A stretch of DNA of 7,112 nucleotides. It comes from an uncultured Gemmatimonadota bacterium. GTDB taxonomy: Bacteria > Gemmatimonadota > Gemmatimonadetes > Gemmatimonadales > Gemmatimonadaceae. The DNA lies in NCBI GenBank assembly GCA_946479895.1, contig CAMLHT010000206.1:1-7112 (forward strand), given 5' to 3'. The notes beneath the pieces are model-generated. The model ran no database searches and was not told the origin of the DNA. It saw nothing but the letters and a program-made list of their open reading frames with translations. Made by a program: the position numbers and the translations under genes. Shown here one piece after another: positions 1-5,437 of this stretch; within the stretch, counting starts at the first letter, position 1; each line of letters starts with the position of its first letter.

Positions 1-251
1 CGTCGTCGTGGTGCGGCTGGTTTGCGGTCAAATGCGCGTGGGAGGCGGCGCTGCAATCCCGGGCGTCGGCGGCCGGGCAGCTCGCCGATGCGCTCCTCGC
101 GCCGGCGACCCGCTTCGACGGCCATAAGGGCGCACCGCTTCATTTCGGTTCGAATCATGAGCTCGTCCAGCCGCTGTACCTGGTCAACGGGAAGGAAGTC
201 GCCGGCGAGGCCGAGCCGGTGAGATCGCGCGGACAGGCAGCATGCGACTGA
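1..251 (+). CDS. ABC transporter periplasmic substrate-binding protein, C-terminal fragment (5' end outside window)
   Basis: An open frame runs in from the left edge (first full codon at 3) and stops at TGA 249-251, showing 82 residues. They resemble the end of a branched-chain-amino-acid-type periplasmic binding protein (Peripl_BP_6 fold): a helix with the run WFAVKCAWEAAL, a segment with LADALLAPATRFDGHKGAP, then LHFG and a strand QPLYLV. FDGHKGAPLHF followed by QPLYLV resembles the tail of the binding proteins encoded beside PQQ-dependent alcohol dehydrogenases (TIGR03863 type, from memory). In that setting it would be exported and present an unknown ligand to an ABC importer. The stop lies 10 bp inside the next gene, so translational coupling is likely. 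The PQQ link rests mainly on the next gene being the usual partner; a generic amino-acid-type binding protein is the alternative. Confidence 0.72.
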   Translation, partial: SSWCGWFAVKCAWEAALQSRASAAGQLADALLAPATRFDGHKGAPLHFGSNHELVQPLYLVNGKEVAGEAEPVRSRGQAACD

Positions 252-1228
252 TCGGAATCGCCCTCGGGCTCGTGATCGCGGTGAGCGCGAACGTGGCCGC
301 CCAGCCGGCGGCGCGGCGTCACCTCTACGTGAGCAACGAGCGCAGTCGCGACGTGAGCGTGATCGACGTCGCCACCAGGCGCGTCATCGCCCGAATCCCG
401 ATGCCGGCGCGCCCCCGCGGAATCCAGGCGTCTCCCGACGGGCGCACGATCTACGTCGCCGTCAGCGACGACTCGCCGAACAGCACCGGCACCACCGACG
501 GGATCGTCGCGGTCGACGTCGTGAAGCGAAAGGTCACCAGGCACCTCGCGGCGGGGTCTGATCCGGAGCAGTTCGCCGTCTCGCTGGATGGCCGGACGCT
601 GTACGCGTCGAACGAGGACGCCGGCACGATGTCGGCCATCGACGTCCGGTCCGGGCGCGTGCGGACGACGGCGGTCGTCGGCATCGAGCCCGAAGGCGTC
701 GCGCTCTCGCCCGACGGGCGCACGGTCTATGTCACCGCCGAGACGAGCAACAGCGTCTCGGCGATCGGCGCGACTTCGAGCGAGGTGGTGGCCAACATGC
801 TCGTGAACGCCCGTCCGCGGAGCGCCGCGTTCTCGCCCGACGGAAAGTGGGCGTACGTGACGGCCGAGATCGGGGGGACGGTGCAGGTGATCGACGTGAA
901 GGCGCACCGGGTCGTCGAAACCATCGACCTGCCGGCCGACAACGCGAAGCCGGTGGGCGTCGCCGTGTCGCCCGACGGCGGCACGGTGTACGTGGCAACC
1001 GGCCGGACGCACTCGGTCGTCGTCATCGACGCGCGGACCCGGAAGCCCGTCGTGACCATCCCGGTCGGCCGCCGGCCCTGGGGACTCGTCGCCTCACCCG
1101 ATGGGCGGTTCGTCTACACCGCCAACGGCCTCTCGAATGACGTGTCGGTAATCGATACCCGGACCCGCCGGGTCGTCGCGACCATCGCCGTGGGCACGGG
1201 TCCGTGGGGGCTGGCTTTCGGGCGGTAA
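242..1228 (+). CDS. Secreted seven-bladed YVTN-type beta-propeller, PQQ-catabolism-associated type
   Basis: The 328-residue product starts with a signal peptide (hydrophobic core about residues 4-16, probable cut after VAA at 18-20). Seven repeats of about 42 residues follow and fill the mature protein. Each has an [LIV]Y[VTA] strand, a V.V[IV]D strand and a closing SPDG-type turn, which makes a closed seven-bladed YVTN propeller. Blade 2 has an insertion rich in Ser, Thr and Gly around residues 78-86, and blade 7 ends at GPWGLAFG. Length and layout fit the PQQ-dependent catabolism-associated propeller family (TIGR03866 type). The ATG at 242 overlaps the binding-protein gene by 10 bp, an order typical of that cluster. 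The role is probably a periplasmic scaffold or accessory factor in quinoprotein alcohol oxidation; the ligand is unknown. No cytochrome, dehydrogenase or ABC ATPase follows, so pathway assignment is inference, while the fold is clear. Confidence 0.88.
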   Translation: MRLIGIALGLVIAVSANVAAQPAARRHLYVSNERSRDVSVIDVATRRVIARIPMPARPRGIQASPDGRTIYVAVSDDSPNSTGTTDGIVAVDVVKRKVTRHLAAGSDPEQFAVSLDGRTLYASNEDAGTMSAIDVRSGRVRTTAVVGIEPEGVALSPDGRTVYVTAETSNSVSAIGATSSEVVANMLVNARPRSAAFSPDGKWAYVTAEIGGTVQVIDVKAHRVVETIDLPADNAKPVGVAVSPDGGTVYVATGRTHSVVVIDARTRKPVVTIPVGRRPWGLVASPDGRFVYTANGLSNDVSVIDTRTRRVVATIAVGTGPWGLAFGR

Positions 1229-1236
1229 GGAAACGC

Positions 1237-1242
1237 TAATTT
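1237..1242 (+). promoter_or_regulatory. Possible -10 element (TAATTT) for a leaderless start
   Basis: TAATTT fits TANNNT and ends 6 bases before the ATG at 1249. The AAGGA at 1227-1231 lies too far upstream to be a normal ribosome binding site. This spacing is that of leaderless promoters. No convincing -35 box is visible, and the gene may equally be read through from the propeller gene 20 bp upstream. Confidence 0.3.
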
Positions 1243-1248
1243 CCCGGC

Positions 1249-1821
1249 ATGCTCCCCCACCTCGGCGCGAGCGTGCCGCGCAGCGGCAGCGCCCTCGGCA
1301 GGCAGATCGGCATCTACGCGCTCAAGCTCCTCCGCTGGCGCGTCGAGGGGGACTTCGATGACTACCCGAAGATGGTGGGGATCGTCGCCCCACATACGTC
1401 GAACTGGGATTTCCCCGTCGGCCTCGCCGCGCGTTACGCCCTGCGGCTGGATGCGTCATGGTTGGGAAAGCACACGCTGTTCCGCCCGCCGTTCGGGTGG
1501 ATCATGCGGCGGTGGGGAGGGATTCCGGTCGACCGCACGGCCTCGCACGACGTGGTCTCGCAGACGATCGAGGCATTCGCTTCACGGCCGCATGTGTTTC
1601 TCGTCATCACCCCCGAGGGCACGCGCAAGCAGGTGAGCCGCTGGCGCACGGGATTCTGGCACATCGCGAAGGGCGCCGGCGTCCCGATCCTGCCGATCGT
1701 GTTCGACTGGGGGAAGCGCGTGATACGCATCCATCCCGCGTTCTTTCCGGGTGACGACGTCGAGCAGGACATCGCGGCATTGCAGGCGCTCTACGCTGGC
1801 GCGCGTGGCCGGACGCGATAG
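1249..1821 (+). CDS. Lysophospholipid acyltransferase, PlsC-like (1-acylglycerol-3-phosphate acyltransferase superfamily)
   Basis: This 190-residue protein carries the LPLAT motif series in order. Motif I is H49-TSNW-D54, the HX4D catalytic pair. Motif II-like GGIPVDR is at 90-96, EGTRK at 123-127 (phosphate binding) and VPILPIVFD at 145-153. The family transfers an acyl chain from acyl-ACP or acyl-CoA to a lysophospholipid or a similar acceptor at the inner face of the cytoplasmic membrane. The compact length, the APHTSNWD form of motif I and the WLGKHTLF segment fit a short bacterial LPLAT subgroup rather than the canonical PlsC of about 240 residues. There is no clear N-terminal membrane span, only an amphipathic stretch at residues 18-30. 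The gene lies 20 bp after the propeller and 38 bp before a membrane-protein gene. The true acceptor cannot be read from sequence; an acceptor other than lysophosphatidate is possible. Confidence 0.88.
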   Translation: MLPHLGASVPRSGSALGRQIGIYALKLLRWRVEGDFDDYPKMVGIVAPHTSNWDFPVGLAARYALRLDASWLGKHTLFRPPFGWIMRRWGGIPVDRTASHDVVSQTIEAFASRPHVFLVITPEGTRKQVSRWRTGFWHIAKGAGVPILPIVFDWGKRVIRIHPAFFPGDDVEQDIAALQALYAGARGRTR

Positions 1822-1859
1822 ACGGCCGCTCGTGAAGCAGCTCTCCCGGATCCGTCAGG

Positions 1860-2513
1860 ATGACATCGTTCTCGACTCATAACCCGCTCGCCCGCCTCAC
1901 CTCGGCGGCACTCGCCCTCGGCGGCATCATGGGCGCGGCCTTCGTGATCATCTCGAACGGTGAGATCATCGGAGCGATGGCGATGCTCAGCACCCGCTGG
2001 CTGATCGCCCACAACCTGCATTTTGCGTCGGCCGCGCTGCTGCTGTTCGGGGTCGTCGGGCTGTACCTCAGCCATTCGCACGAGATGCGGCTCTCGGGAC
2101 ACTTCGCGTTCGTGCTGGCACTGCTCGGCACCGGATTCTACTTCGCCACCGGAGTGATGACGGCGGCGGTCCTGCCCTTCATCGCCGGCGCGGCTCCCAG
2201 TGTCGTGTCGGCGCACGGCCCGCTCTTCGATCCCACGCTGCCGGCGCTGATCGTGTCGGTCGGCGTGTTTCAGCTCGGATGGCTGATCCTCGGGCTCGTC
2301 GTCGCGAACGCCGGCATCCTTCCCCGCTGGACCGGGCGCGTGACGGCGGCGGGCGCCTTCATCGGGATGATTCCTCCCCGGCCATTCGGCTCCGTGCCGT
2401 GGATCGTCACCGACATCGGCTGGGTGATCATGGCCGCCGGACTCGTTGGAATGGGTGTCGCCGGCTGGCGCCGTTCACCGCCCCCGGCCGCGCGTGTAGC
2501 TTCCGGAGCTTGA
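1860..2513 (+). CDS. Multi-pass membrane protein of unknown function
   Basis: I do not recognise this 217-residue protein with certainty. It is strongly hydrophobic, with likely membrane spans at about 14-32, 48-70, 82-108, 128-152 and 183-203, and a weaker one at 160-172. The C-terminal tail is short and basic (WRRSPPPAARV). Loop residues include HNLHF (51-55) and HSHE (72-75), a small His-rich surface near span 2, but no known catalytic motif. General appearance recalls DUF4386-like or similar small bacterial integral membrane proteins, which is only a resemblance. The ATG at 1860 follows GTCAGG directly, so the ribosome site is poor. Its stop TGA (2511-2513) overlaps the probable TTG start of the next gene, suggesting coupled expression with the Lnb-like protein and possible joint action in the envelope. 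Confidence 0.7.
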   Translation: MTSFSTHNPLARLTSAALALGGIMGAAFVIISNGEIIGAMAMLSTRWLIAHNLHFASAALLLFGVVGLYLSHSHEMRLSGHFAFVLALLGTGFYFATGVMTAAVLPFIAGAAPSVVSAHGPLFDPTLPALIVSVGVFQLGWLILGLVVANAGILPRWTGRVTAAGAFIGMIPPRPFGSVPWIVTDIGWVIMAAGLVGMGVAGWRRSPPPAARVASGA

Positions 2514-3814
2514 GCCTCCCGATACCGAGCATTCCCGCGCGCATCGCGCGCCGACTGCGAACCCTCGTCCTTCTCGTCGCCGCGCCCACCGCGCTGGCTG
2601 CGCAGTCCCCTCCGCCCCCTGCCGTCCCGGCGCAGCCGCCGACCGCCGCCGATTCGGCGCTGCGGATCGTCCTGCTCACGATGGGCCAGGGCGACCAGGT
2701 GTACGAGCTCTTCGGCCACAACGCGATCTGGGTCCATGATCCCGGTCAGCTCGTGGACACCGTCTACAACTGGGGTGTCTTCGATTTCCGGACGCCCGGC
2801 TTCCTCGGGCGGTTCCTCCTCGGAGACATGCGATACATGATGGCCGGCGAGACGATCGACAACACGCTGGCGATCTACCGGTACCTCAACCGCCGGGTGT
2901 GGGCGCAGGAGCTCGACCTCACCGCGTCGGAGAAGCGGGCGCTCGTGGATTACATCCGCTGGAACGCGCGACCCGAGAATTCGCAGTACCGCTACGACTA
3001 CTACCTCGACAATTGCTCCACGCGCGTGCGCGACGCCATCGACCGCGTGCTTGGCGGAAGGCTGCGCGCGTACCTCCAGGCGATCCCCACCGGGGAGACC
3101 TACCGGTCGCACTCGCTGCGCCTGATGCAGGGCCAGAAGCTGATGGTCACCGGCGTGGACCTCGCGCTCGGCCGCTCGACCGACGTGAAGCTCACCGCCG
3201 ACCAGGCGTCGTTCCTTCCGTATCAGCTCATGCAGTACGCGCGCGGCCTGAAGCTGGACGGCGGCTCACGGCCGCTCGTCGCCCGCGAGTTCCTGATCAG
3301 CGATGCCGAGCGCGGGCCGGAGCCGGAGCACGTGCCGGCGATGTGGAAGGGCCTCGTGCCGGTCGGCCTGGCGCTCGGCCTGATCATTCTCGTCCTCGGC
3401 TACCGCGTGTCGCGCCCCGTCTGGGCATCGGTCGCGGTGGCAATCGTGGCCGGTATCCAGGGGCTGATCGGCACGGTGATCACGCTGCTGGTGACGATCA
3501 CCGATCACGTCGCCGCGCACGCCAACGAGAACATGTTCATGCTCAACCCGCTTTGGCTGATCCTGGCCATCGCGGTGCCGGTGCTCCTCATGCGGCGGCG
3601 TGCCCGCGGCGTGGCGCGAGGCACGGCTCTCGTCGCCGGCGCGCTCGCCCTGTGCGCGGTGGTGATCCACCTCGTCGGATTGTCGCGCCAGCCGAACTGG
3701 GAAGTCATCGGCCTTCTCCTGCCGTCCCAGCTGGCGATCGTCGCGCTCGCCCTCTCCTACTCCCGGCGCGGCGCCGCCGCACCGGTGAGCGAACCAGGCA
3801 GCGTGAAGAACTGA
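2510..3814 (+). CDS. DUF4105 / Lnb-like periplasmic-domain membrane protein (putative lipoprotein N-acylation family)
   Basis: Read from TTG 2510 the product has 434 residues. A signal peptide or anchor comes first (basic RIARRLR at 11-17, core 18-31, cut near ALAAQ) and a Pro/Ala linker to about 47. The DUF4105 domain follows (about 51-250), with FGH-NAIW (His70), a YNWGVFDF strand at 86-93 and DNCSTRVRDAI (Cys169). His and Cys at these sites are the conserved pair of the Lnb N-terminal domain, a cysteine-protease-like fold. A C-terminal membrane domain has about five spans (282-300, 304-330, 348-361, 371-390, 400-417) and the loop DHVAAHANENMFMLNPL (332-348), also typical of Lnb. Lnb proteins transfer an acyl chain from a glycerophospholipid to the N-terminus of lipoproteins. 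An in-frame ATG at 2279 would add 77 Arg-rich residues lying over the previous gene, so I reject it. The TTG overlaps the upstream stop, but its GGAG is only 1 base away, so the start is uncertain. Family assignment is strong; the exact reaction is inferred. Confidence 0.85.
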   Translation: MSLPIPSIPARIARRLRTLVLLVAAPTALAAQSPPPPAVPAQPPTAADSALRIVLLTMGQGDQVYELFGHNAIWVHDPGQLVDTVYNWGVFDFRTPGFLGRFLLGDMRYMMAGETIDNTLAIYRYLNRRVWAQELDLTASEKRALVDYIRWNARPENSQYRYDYYLDNCSTRVRDAIDRVLGGRLRAYLQAIPTGETYRSHSLRLMQGQKLMVTGVDLALGRSTDVKLTADQASFLPYQLMQYARGLKLDGGSRPLVAREFLISDAERGPEPEHVPAMWKGLVPVGLALGLIILVLGYRVSRPVWASVAVAIVAGIQGLIGTVITLLVTITDHVAAHANENMFMLNPLWLILAIAVPVLLMRRRARGVARGTALVAGALALCAVVIHLVGLSRQPNWEVIGLLLPSQLAIVALALSYSRRGAAAPVSEPGSVKN

Positions 3815-4752
3815 ACCTGGTCCATCATCACGAGCGGCACGGCGATCACCCCTCGCTTCGTGTCGTAGCCGATGTCCGCGGGCTCGGGAACGAATCGCAC
3901 GACGCGCGTGTCCTTGCCGTCGTGCACGGCGTGGATGCTCGAGTCCGTCCAGCAGGCGTAGATGATCGCGCCTGAAGGCAGGACCTCGACCCCGTCGAAC
4001 TCACCGGCGTTCGATTCGCCGCCGCTCGACGAGAGCTGAGTCACCTTGCCGAAGTCCGGGGCATACGCATCGACCCGGGCGTTGAAGCGCTTGAAGCCGA
4101 CGACGACCCAGCGCTTCGCCGTGGCGTCCCAGGTGATCCCGTTCGGCTCGCCGAGCTGCGACCCCTCGGCGATGACGGACACCGCGCGGCCGGGGCCGAC
4201 GCCGAAGATCCTGTCTCCGCCAGGCCGTAGCACGCCCTTCTCGGTCATGAGGATGCCCGTGTCGGTGACCCGCAGCGTGCCGTCGGGGCCGAGCGCGACG
4301 TCGTTGAGCATCGTCACGCCGTAGGCTCCGAGGTCGACCGTGCCGACCGGCTCGCCCGTCCGTCTGTCGAAGCCGCGAAGCACGTCGATGTCCGCCACCC
4401 ACAGCGTGTCGCCCTGGATCGCCATGCCCTTCGGCGCGTCGAGCGTCACGCCGTTCACGCCGCTCTTCGCGAACACGGTCATCGAATCCGGGTTGCCGGC
4501 CTCGATGCGGACGATGTACGCCTGGCCGTCCTTGTCGGACCCGAACCCGATGATGTTGGTGACGAACCACGCGTCCTGGTCGGGATCGTATTTCACCGAT
4601 TCGGGGCTGCGGAATCCGGCGATGCTCGCGACATGAGTGGTGCCCGCGGGCTGCACCCGTTCCTCGTCACCCGACTTCACTTCCCGGCCGTCAGCCTGGC
4701 GGCAGCCAGCGGCGACCACAGCTGCGATAAGGATTCGAACGACGTTTCGCAT
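3757..4752 (-). CDS. SMP-30/gluconolactonase-like beta-propeller lipoprotein
   Basis: From ATG 4752 (reading leftward) the product has 331 residues. It opens with a lipoprotein signal: basic start MRNVVR, hydrophobic 7-16, and lipobox AAGC with Cys17. After a charged linker (18-38) comes an SMP-30/NHL-type propeller. The divalent-metal set of SMP-30 lactonases appears present: Glu51 (SPESV), Asn150 (LNDVALGPDG), Asn204 (GEPNGITWD) and Asp253 (EFDGVEVLPSG). SMP-30 enzymes hydrolyse sugar lactones, but many secreted members have unknown or no enzymatic role. The open frame extends to 4857, but that ATG lies inside the repeat array at a base not kept in the other copies, and the extra 35 residues lack export features. 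The 3' end overlaps the Lnb-like gene by 58 bp, tail to tail. No clear ribosome site precedes 4752. The lipid anchor places it on an envelope membrane. Confidence 0.85.
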   Translation of the reverse strand: MRNVVRILIAAVVAAGCRQADGREVKSGDEERVQPAGTTHVASIAGFRSPESVKYDPDQDAWFVTNIIGFGSDKDGQAYIVRIEAGNPDSMTVFAKSGVNGVTLDAPKGMAIQGDTLWVADIDVLRGFDRRTGEPVGTVDLGAYGVTMLNDVALGPDGTLRVTDTGILMTEKGVLRPGGDRIFGVGPGRAVSVIAEGSQLGEPNGITWDATAKRWVVVGFKRFNARVDAYAPDFGKVTQLSSSGGESNAGEFDGVEVLPSGAIIYACWTDSSIHAVHDGKDTRVVRFVPEPADIGYDTKRGVIAVPLVMMDQVQFFTLPGSLTGAAAPRRE

Positions 4753-4822
4753 GGCGGCTGGGGACCGCAGAACTCGGGCCGCACTTCGGTTGCCGGTCCG
4801 GGGCATGGCGCCGTCATCCATG
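4753..4822. other. Upstream region of the SMP-30-like lipoprotein gene
   Basis: These 70 bases lie between the lipoprotein start and the repeat array. They hold GC-rich sequence with no clear -10/-35 pair, ribosome site or hairpin that I can identify. With the array they make a 438-bp stretch (4753-5190) free of a credible gene; the short open frames crossing it span repeat DNA and look like chance. Confidence 0.5.
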
Positions 4823-4879
4823 GCGGGCACCCTCGCCGGCAACCTCCGCCCGATCATCGCACGGAACGGAGCTGAAAAC

Positions 4880-4947
4880 GACTGAAAGAACCAGGTCAGC
4901 GGTTGAATGACGTTTCAGTCCCTTCCGTTTCCTTTCGCGCGAAACGG
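4880..4947. other. Paired hairpins in repeat unit 1
   Basis: Hairpin A pairs GACTGAAA (4880-4887) with TTTCAGTC (4913-4920), 8 bp around a 25-base loop. That loop holds an inner 4-bp stem GTCA/TGAC (4895-4898 with 4908-4911). Hairpin B pairs CCGTTTC (4925-4931) with GAAACGG (4941-4947), 7 bp around a 9-base loop. There is no T-run after either on the plus strand, so these are not plain intrinsic terminators. Confidence 0.7.
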
Positions 4948-5037
4948 TGCGGACCGTCCTCGCGAGAGTGCCTTACCCTAGCGGGGATCCTCGCCGGCAA
5001 CCTCCGCCCGATCGTCGCACGGAACTGAACTGAAAGC

Positions 5038-5106
5038 GACTGAAAGAACTCAGGTCATTTGTTGCATGGCGTTTCAGTCCATTCCGTTTCCTTCCGTGCG
5101 AAACGG
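5038..5106. other. Paired hairpins in repeat unit 2
   Basis: Hairpin A pairs GACTGAAA (5038-5045) with TTTCAGTC (5072-5079) around a 26-base loop. The inner stem is GTCAT with ATGGC, including one G-U pair. Hairpin B pairs CCGTTTC (5084-5090) with GAAACGG (5100-5106) around a 9-base loop. All stem bases of A and B match unit 1 while the loops differ at several positions, so the stems seem conserved between copies. Confidence 0.7.
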
Positions 5107-5190
5107 GGTGGACCATCCTCGCGAGAGTGCCTTACCCCTCGCGGGGATCCTCGCCGGCAACCTCCGCCCGATCGTCGCACGGGTCGCGTG

Positions 5191-5376
5191 CTAGTCCGAG
5201 CCGGCCGGCCGGTCGCACCTTTCGCGATGAACGACCCGGTGGCTCAAAATCCGCACGTCCGCGTCCTCGTACGACCCGATCGGCTGACCGCAGCGCATGC
5301 ACTTCGGGAACATGGCGTAGATGGAGCGCGCGAGCTGCTCCACCTCGGGGTCGGTCGGGCGCGAGCGGATATCCAC
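5191..5376 (-). CDS. Small putative zinc-binding protein (CxxC...HxxxC), 61 residues
   Basis: A GTG-started frame encodes 61 residues. A short acidic/helical start (PTDPEVEQLARSIYAMF, 8-23) leads into CMRCGQPI with Cys26 and Cys29. Then come an acidic middle (SYEDADVRI) and SHRVVHRERC with His46, His50 and Cys54. Cys26, Cys29, His50 and Cys54 (or His46) could form one zinc site, in the style of small treble-clef or zinc-ribbon proteins with C-x2-C-G-x-P-I and VH-x3-C. I do not recognise a named family. The even composition and ligand spacing favour a real gene over a shadow frame. The C-terminal DRPAGSD is read over a CCGGCCGGCCGG palindrome (5201-5212). Its stop is 8 bp from the end of the repeat array; upstream it is divergent from the methyltransferase gene, 61 bp away. 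Function unknown; DNA, RNA or protein binding are all possible. Confidence 0.62.
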   Translation of the reverse strand: MDIRSRPTDPEVEQLARSIYAMFPKCMRCGQPIGSYEDADVRILSHRVVHRERCDRPAGSD

Positions 5377-5383
5377 GCCGACG

Positions 5384-5389
5384 ACAATA
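5384..5389 (-). promoter_or_regulatory. Possible -10 element (TATTGT) for a leaderless GTG start
   Basis: On the minus strand TATTGT fits TANNNT and ends 7 bases before the GTG at 5376. No Shine-Dalgarno sequence is visible between or just upstream. It lies in the 61-bp divergent gap 5377-5437, which must hold the promoters of both this gene and the methyltransferase. On the plus strand only a weak TAGCTT (5411-5416) is seen. Confidence 0.28.
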
Positions 5390-5437
5390 GAGGCGATTCC
5401 GCGGCGGCGCTAGCTTACGCGCTCCTTTCCCACCGCC

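Larger units (their letters stand above)
4823..5182. repeat. Tandem repeat array: two ~159-bp units plus a 42-bp partial third
   Basis: A 42-base block beginning GCGGGGATCCTCGCCGGC occurs at 4823, 4981 and 5141, so the periods are 158 and 160 bp. The blocks at 4981 and 5141 are identical over all 42 bases; the one at 4823 differs at a few sites. Between them are two related spacers (4865-4980 and 5023-5140). By eye, full units 1 and 2 differ at about 16 positions plus two single-base indels, roughly 89% identity. The third copy stops sharply at 5182. Each unit has two hairpins, the palindrome CTCGCGAG (4959-4966, 5118-5125) and a small CCC(C)-GGG(G) hairpin at the unit junction (4976-4985, 5135-5146). 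Units are not open in a shared conserved frame, so the array looks non-coding. It sits between two minus-strand genes. Possibilities: a dispersed MITE/REP-like element amplified in tandem, a small-RNA gene duplicated in place, or a regulatory array. Confidence 0.9.

Noticed and set aside
22..222. 66-codon Arg/Ser-rich plus-strand open frame
   Set aside because: It is a shadow of the binding-protein C-terminus, which is read in another frame with clear family similarity.
155..1012. 285-codon minus-strand open frame
   Set aside because: It is antisense to the clear propeller gene, with a composition rich in Arg, Asp, His and Val as expected from reverse reading of high-GC codons. No domain is visible.
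2279..2509. Upstream ATG extension of the Lnb-like protein
   Set aside because: The 77 extra residues are Arg-rich, lie fully over the membrane-protein gene and would bury the signal peptide inside the protein.
2899..3975. 358-codon plus-strand open frame
   Set aside because: It overlaps the Lnb-like gene in another frame; the product is Arg/Ala/Gly-rich with no motif, a typical shadow frame.
4753..4857. Upstream ATG extension of the lipoprotein
   Set aside because: The ATG depends on one base of the repeat unit not shared by the other two copies, and the extension would precede a good lipobox signal.
4823..5182. CRISPR array or integron attC sites
   Set aside because: The period of about 159 bp with 42-bp repeats and related, hairpin-bearing spacers is unlike CRISPR. 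One GTTGAAT (4902-4908) fits the GTTRRRY core, but unit 2 has GTTGCAT, no partner core site is placed correctly and there is no integrase.
5201..5212. CCGGCCGGCCGG palindrome as a terminator
   Set aside because: It is inside the small coding sequence, has no room for a stable loop and no T-run follows. It is likely GC-rich coding sequence.
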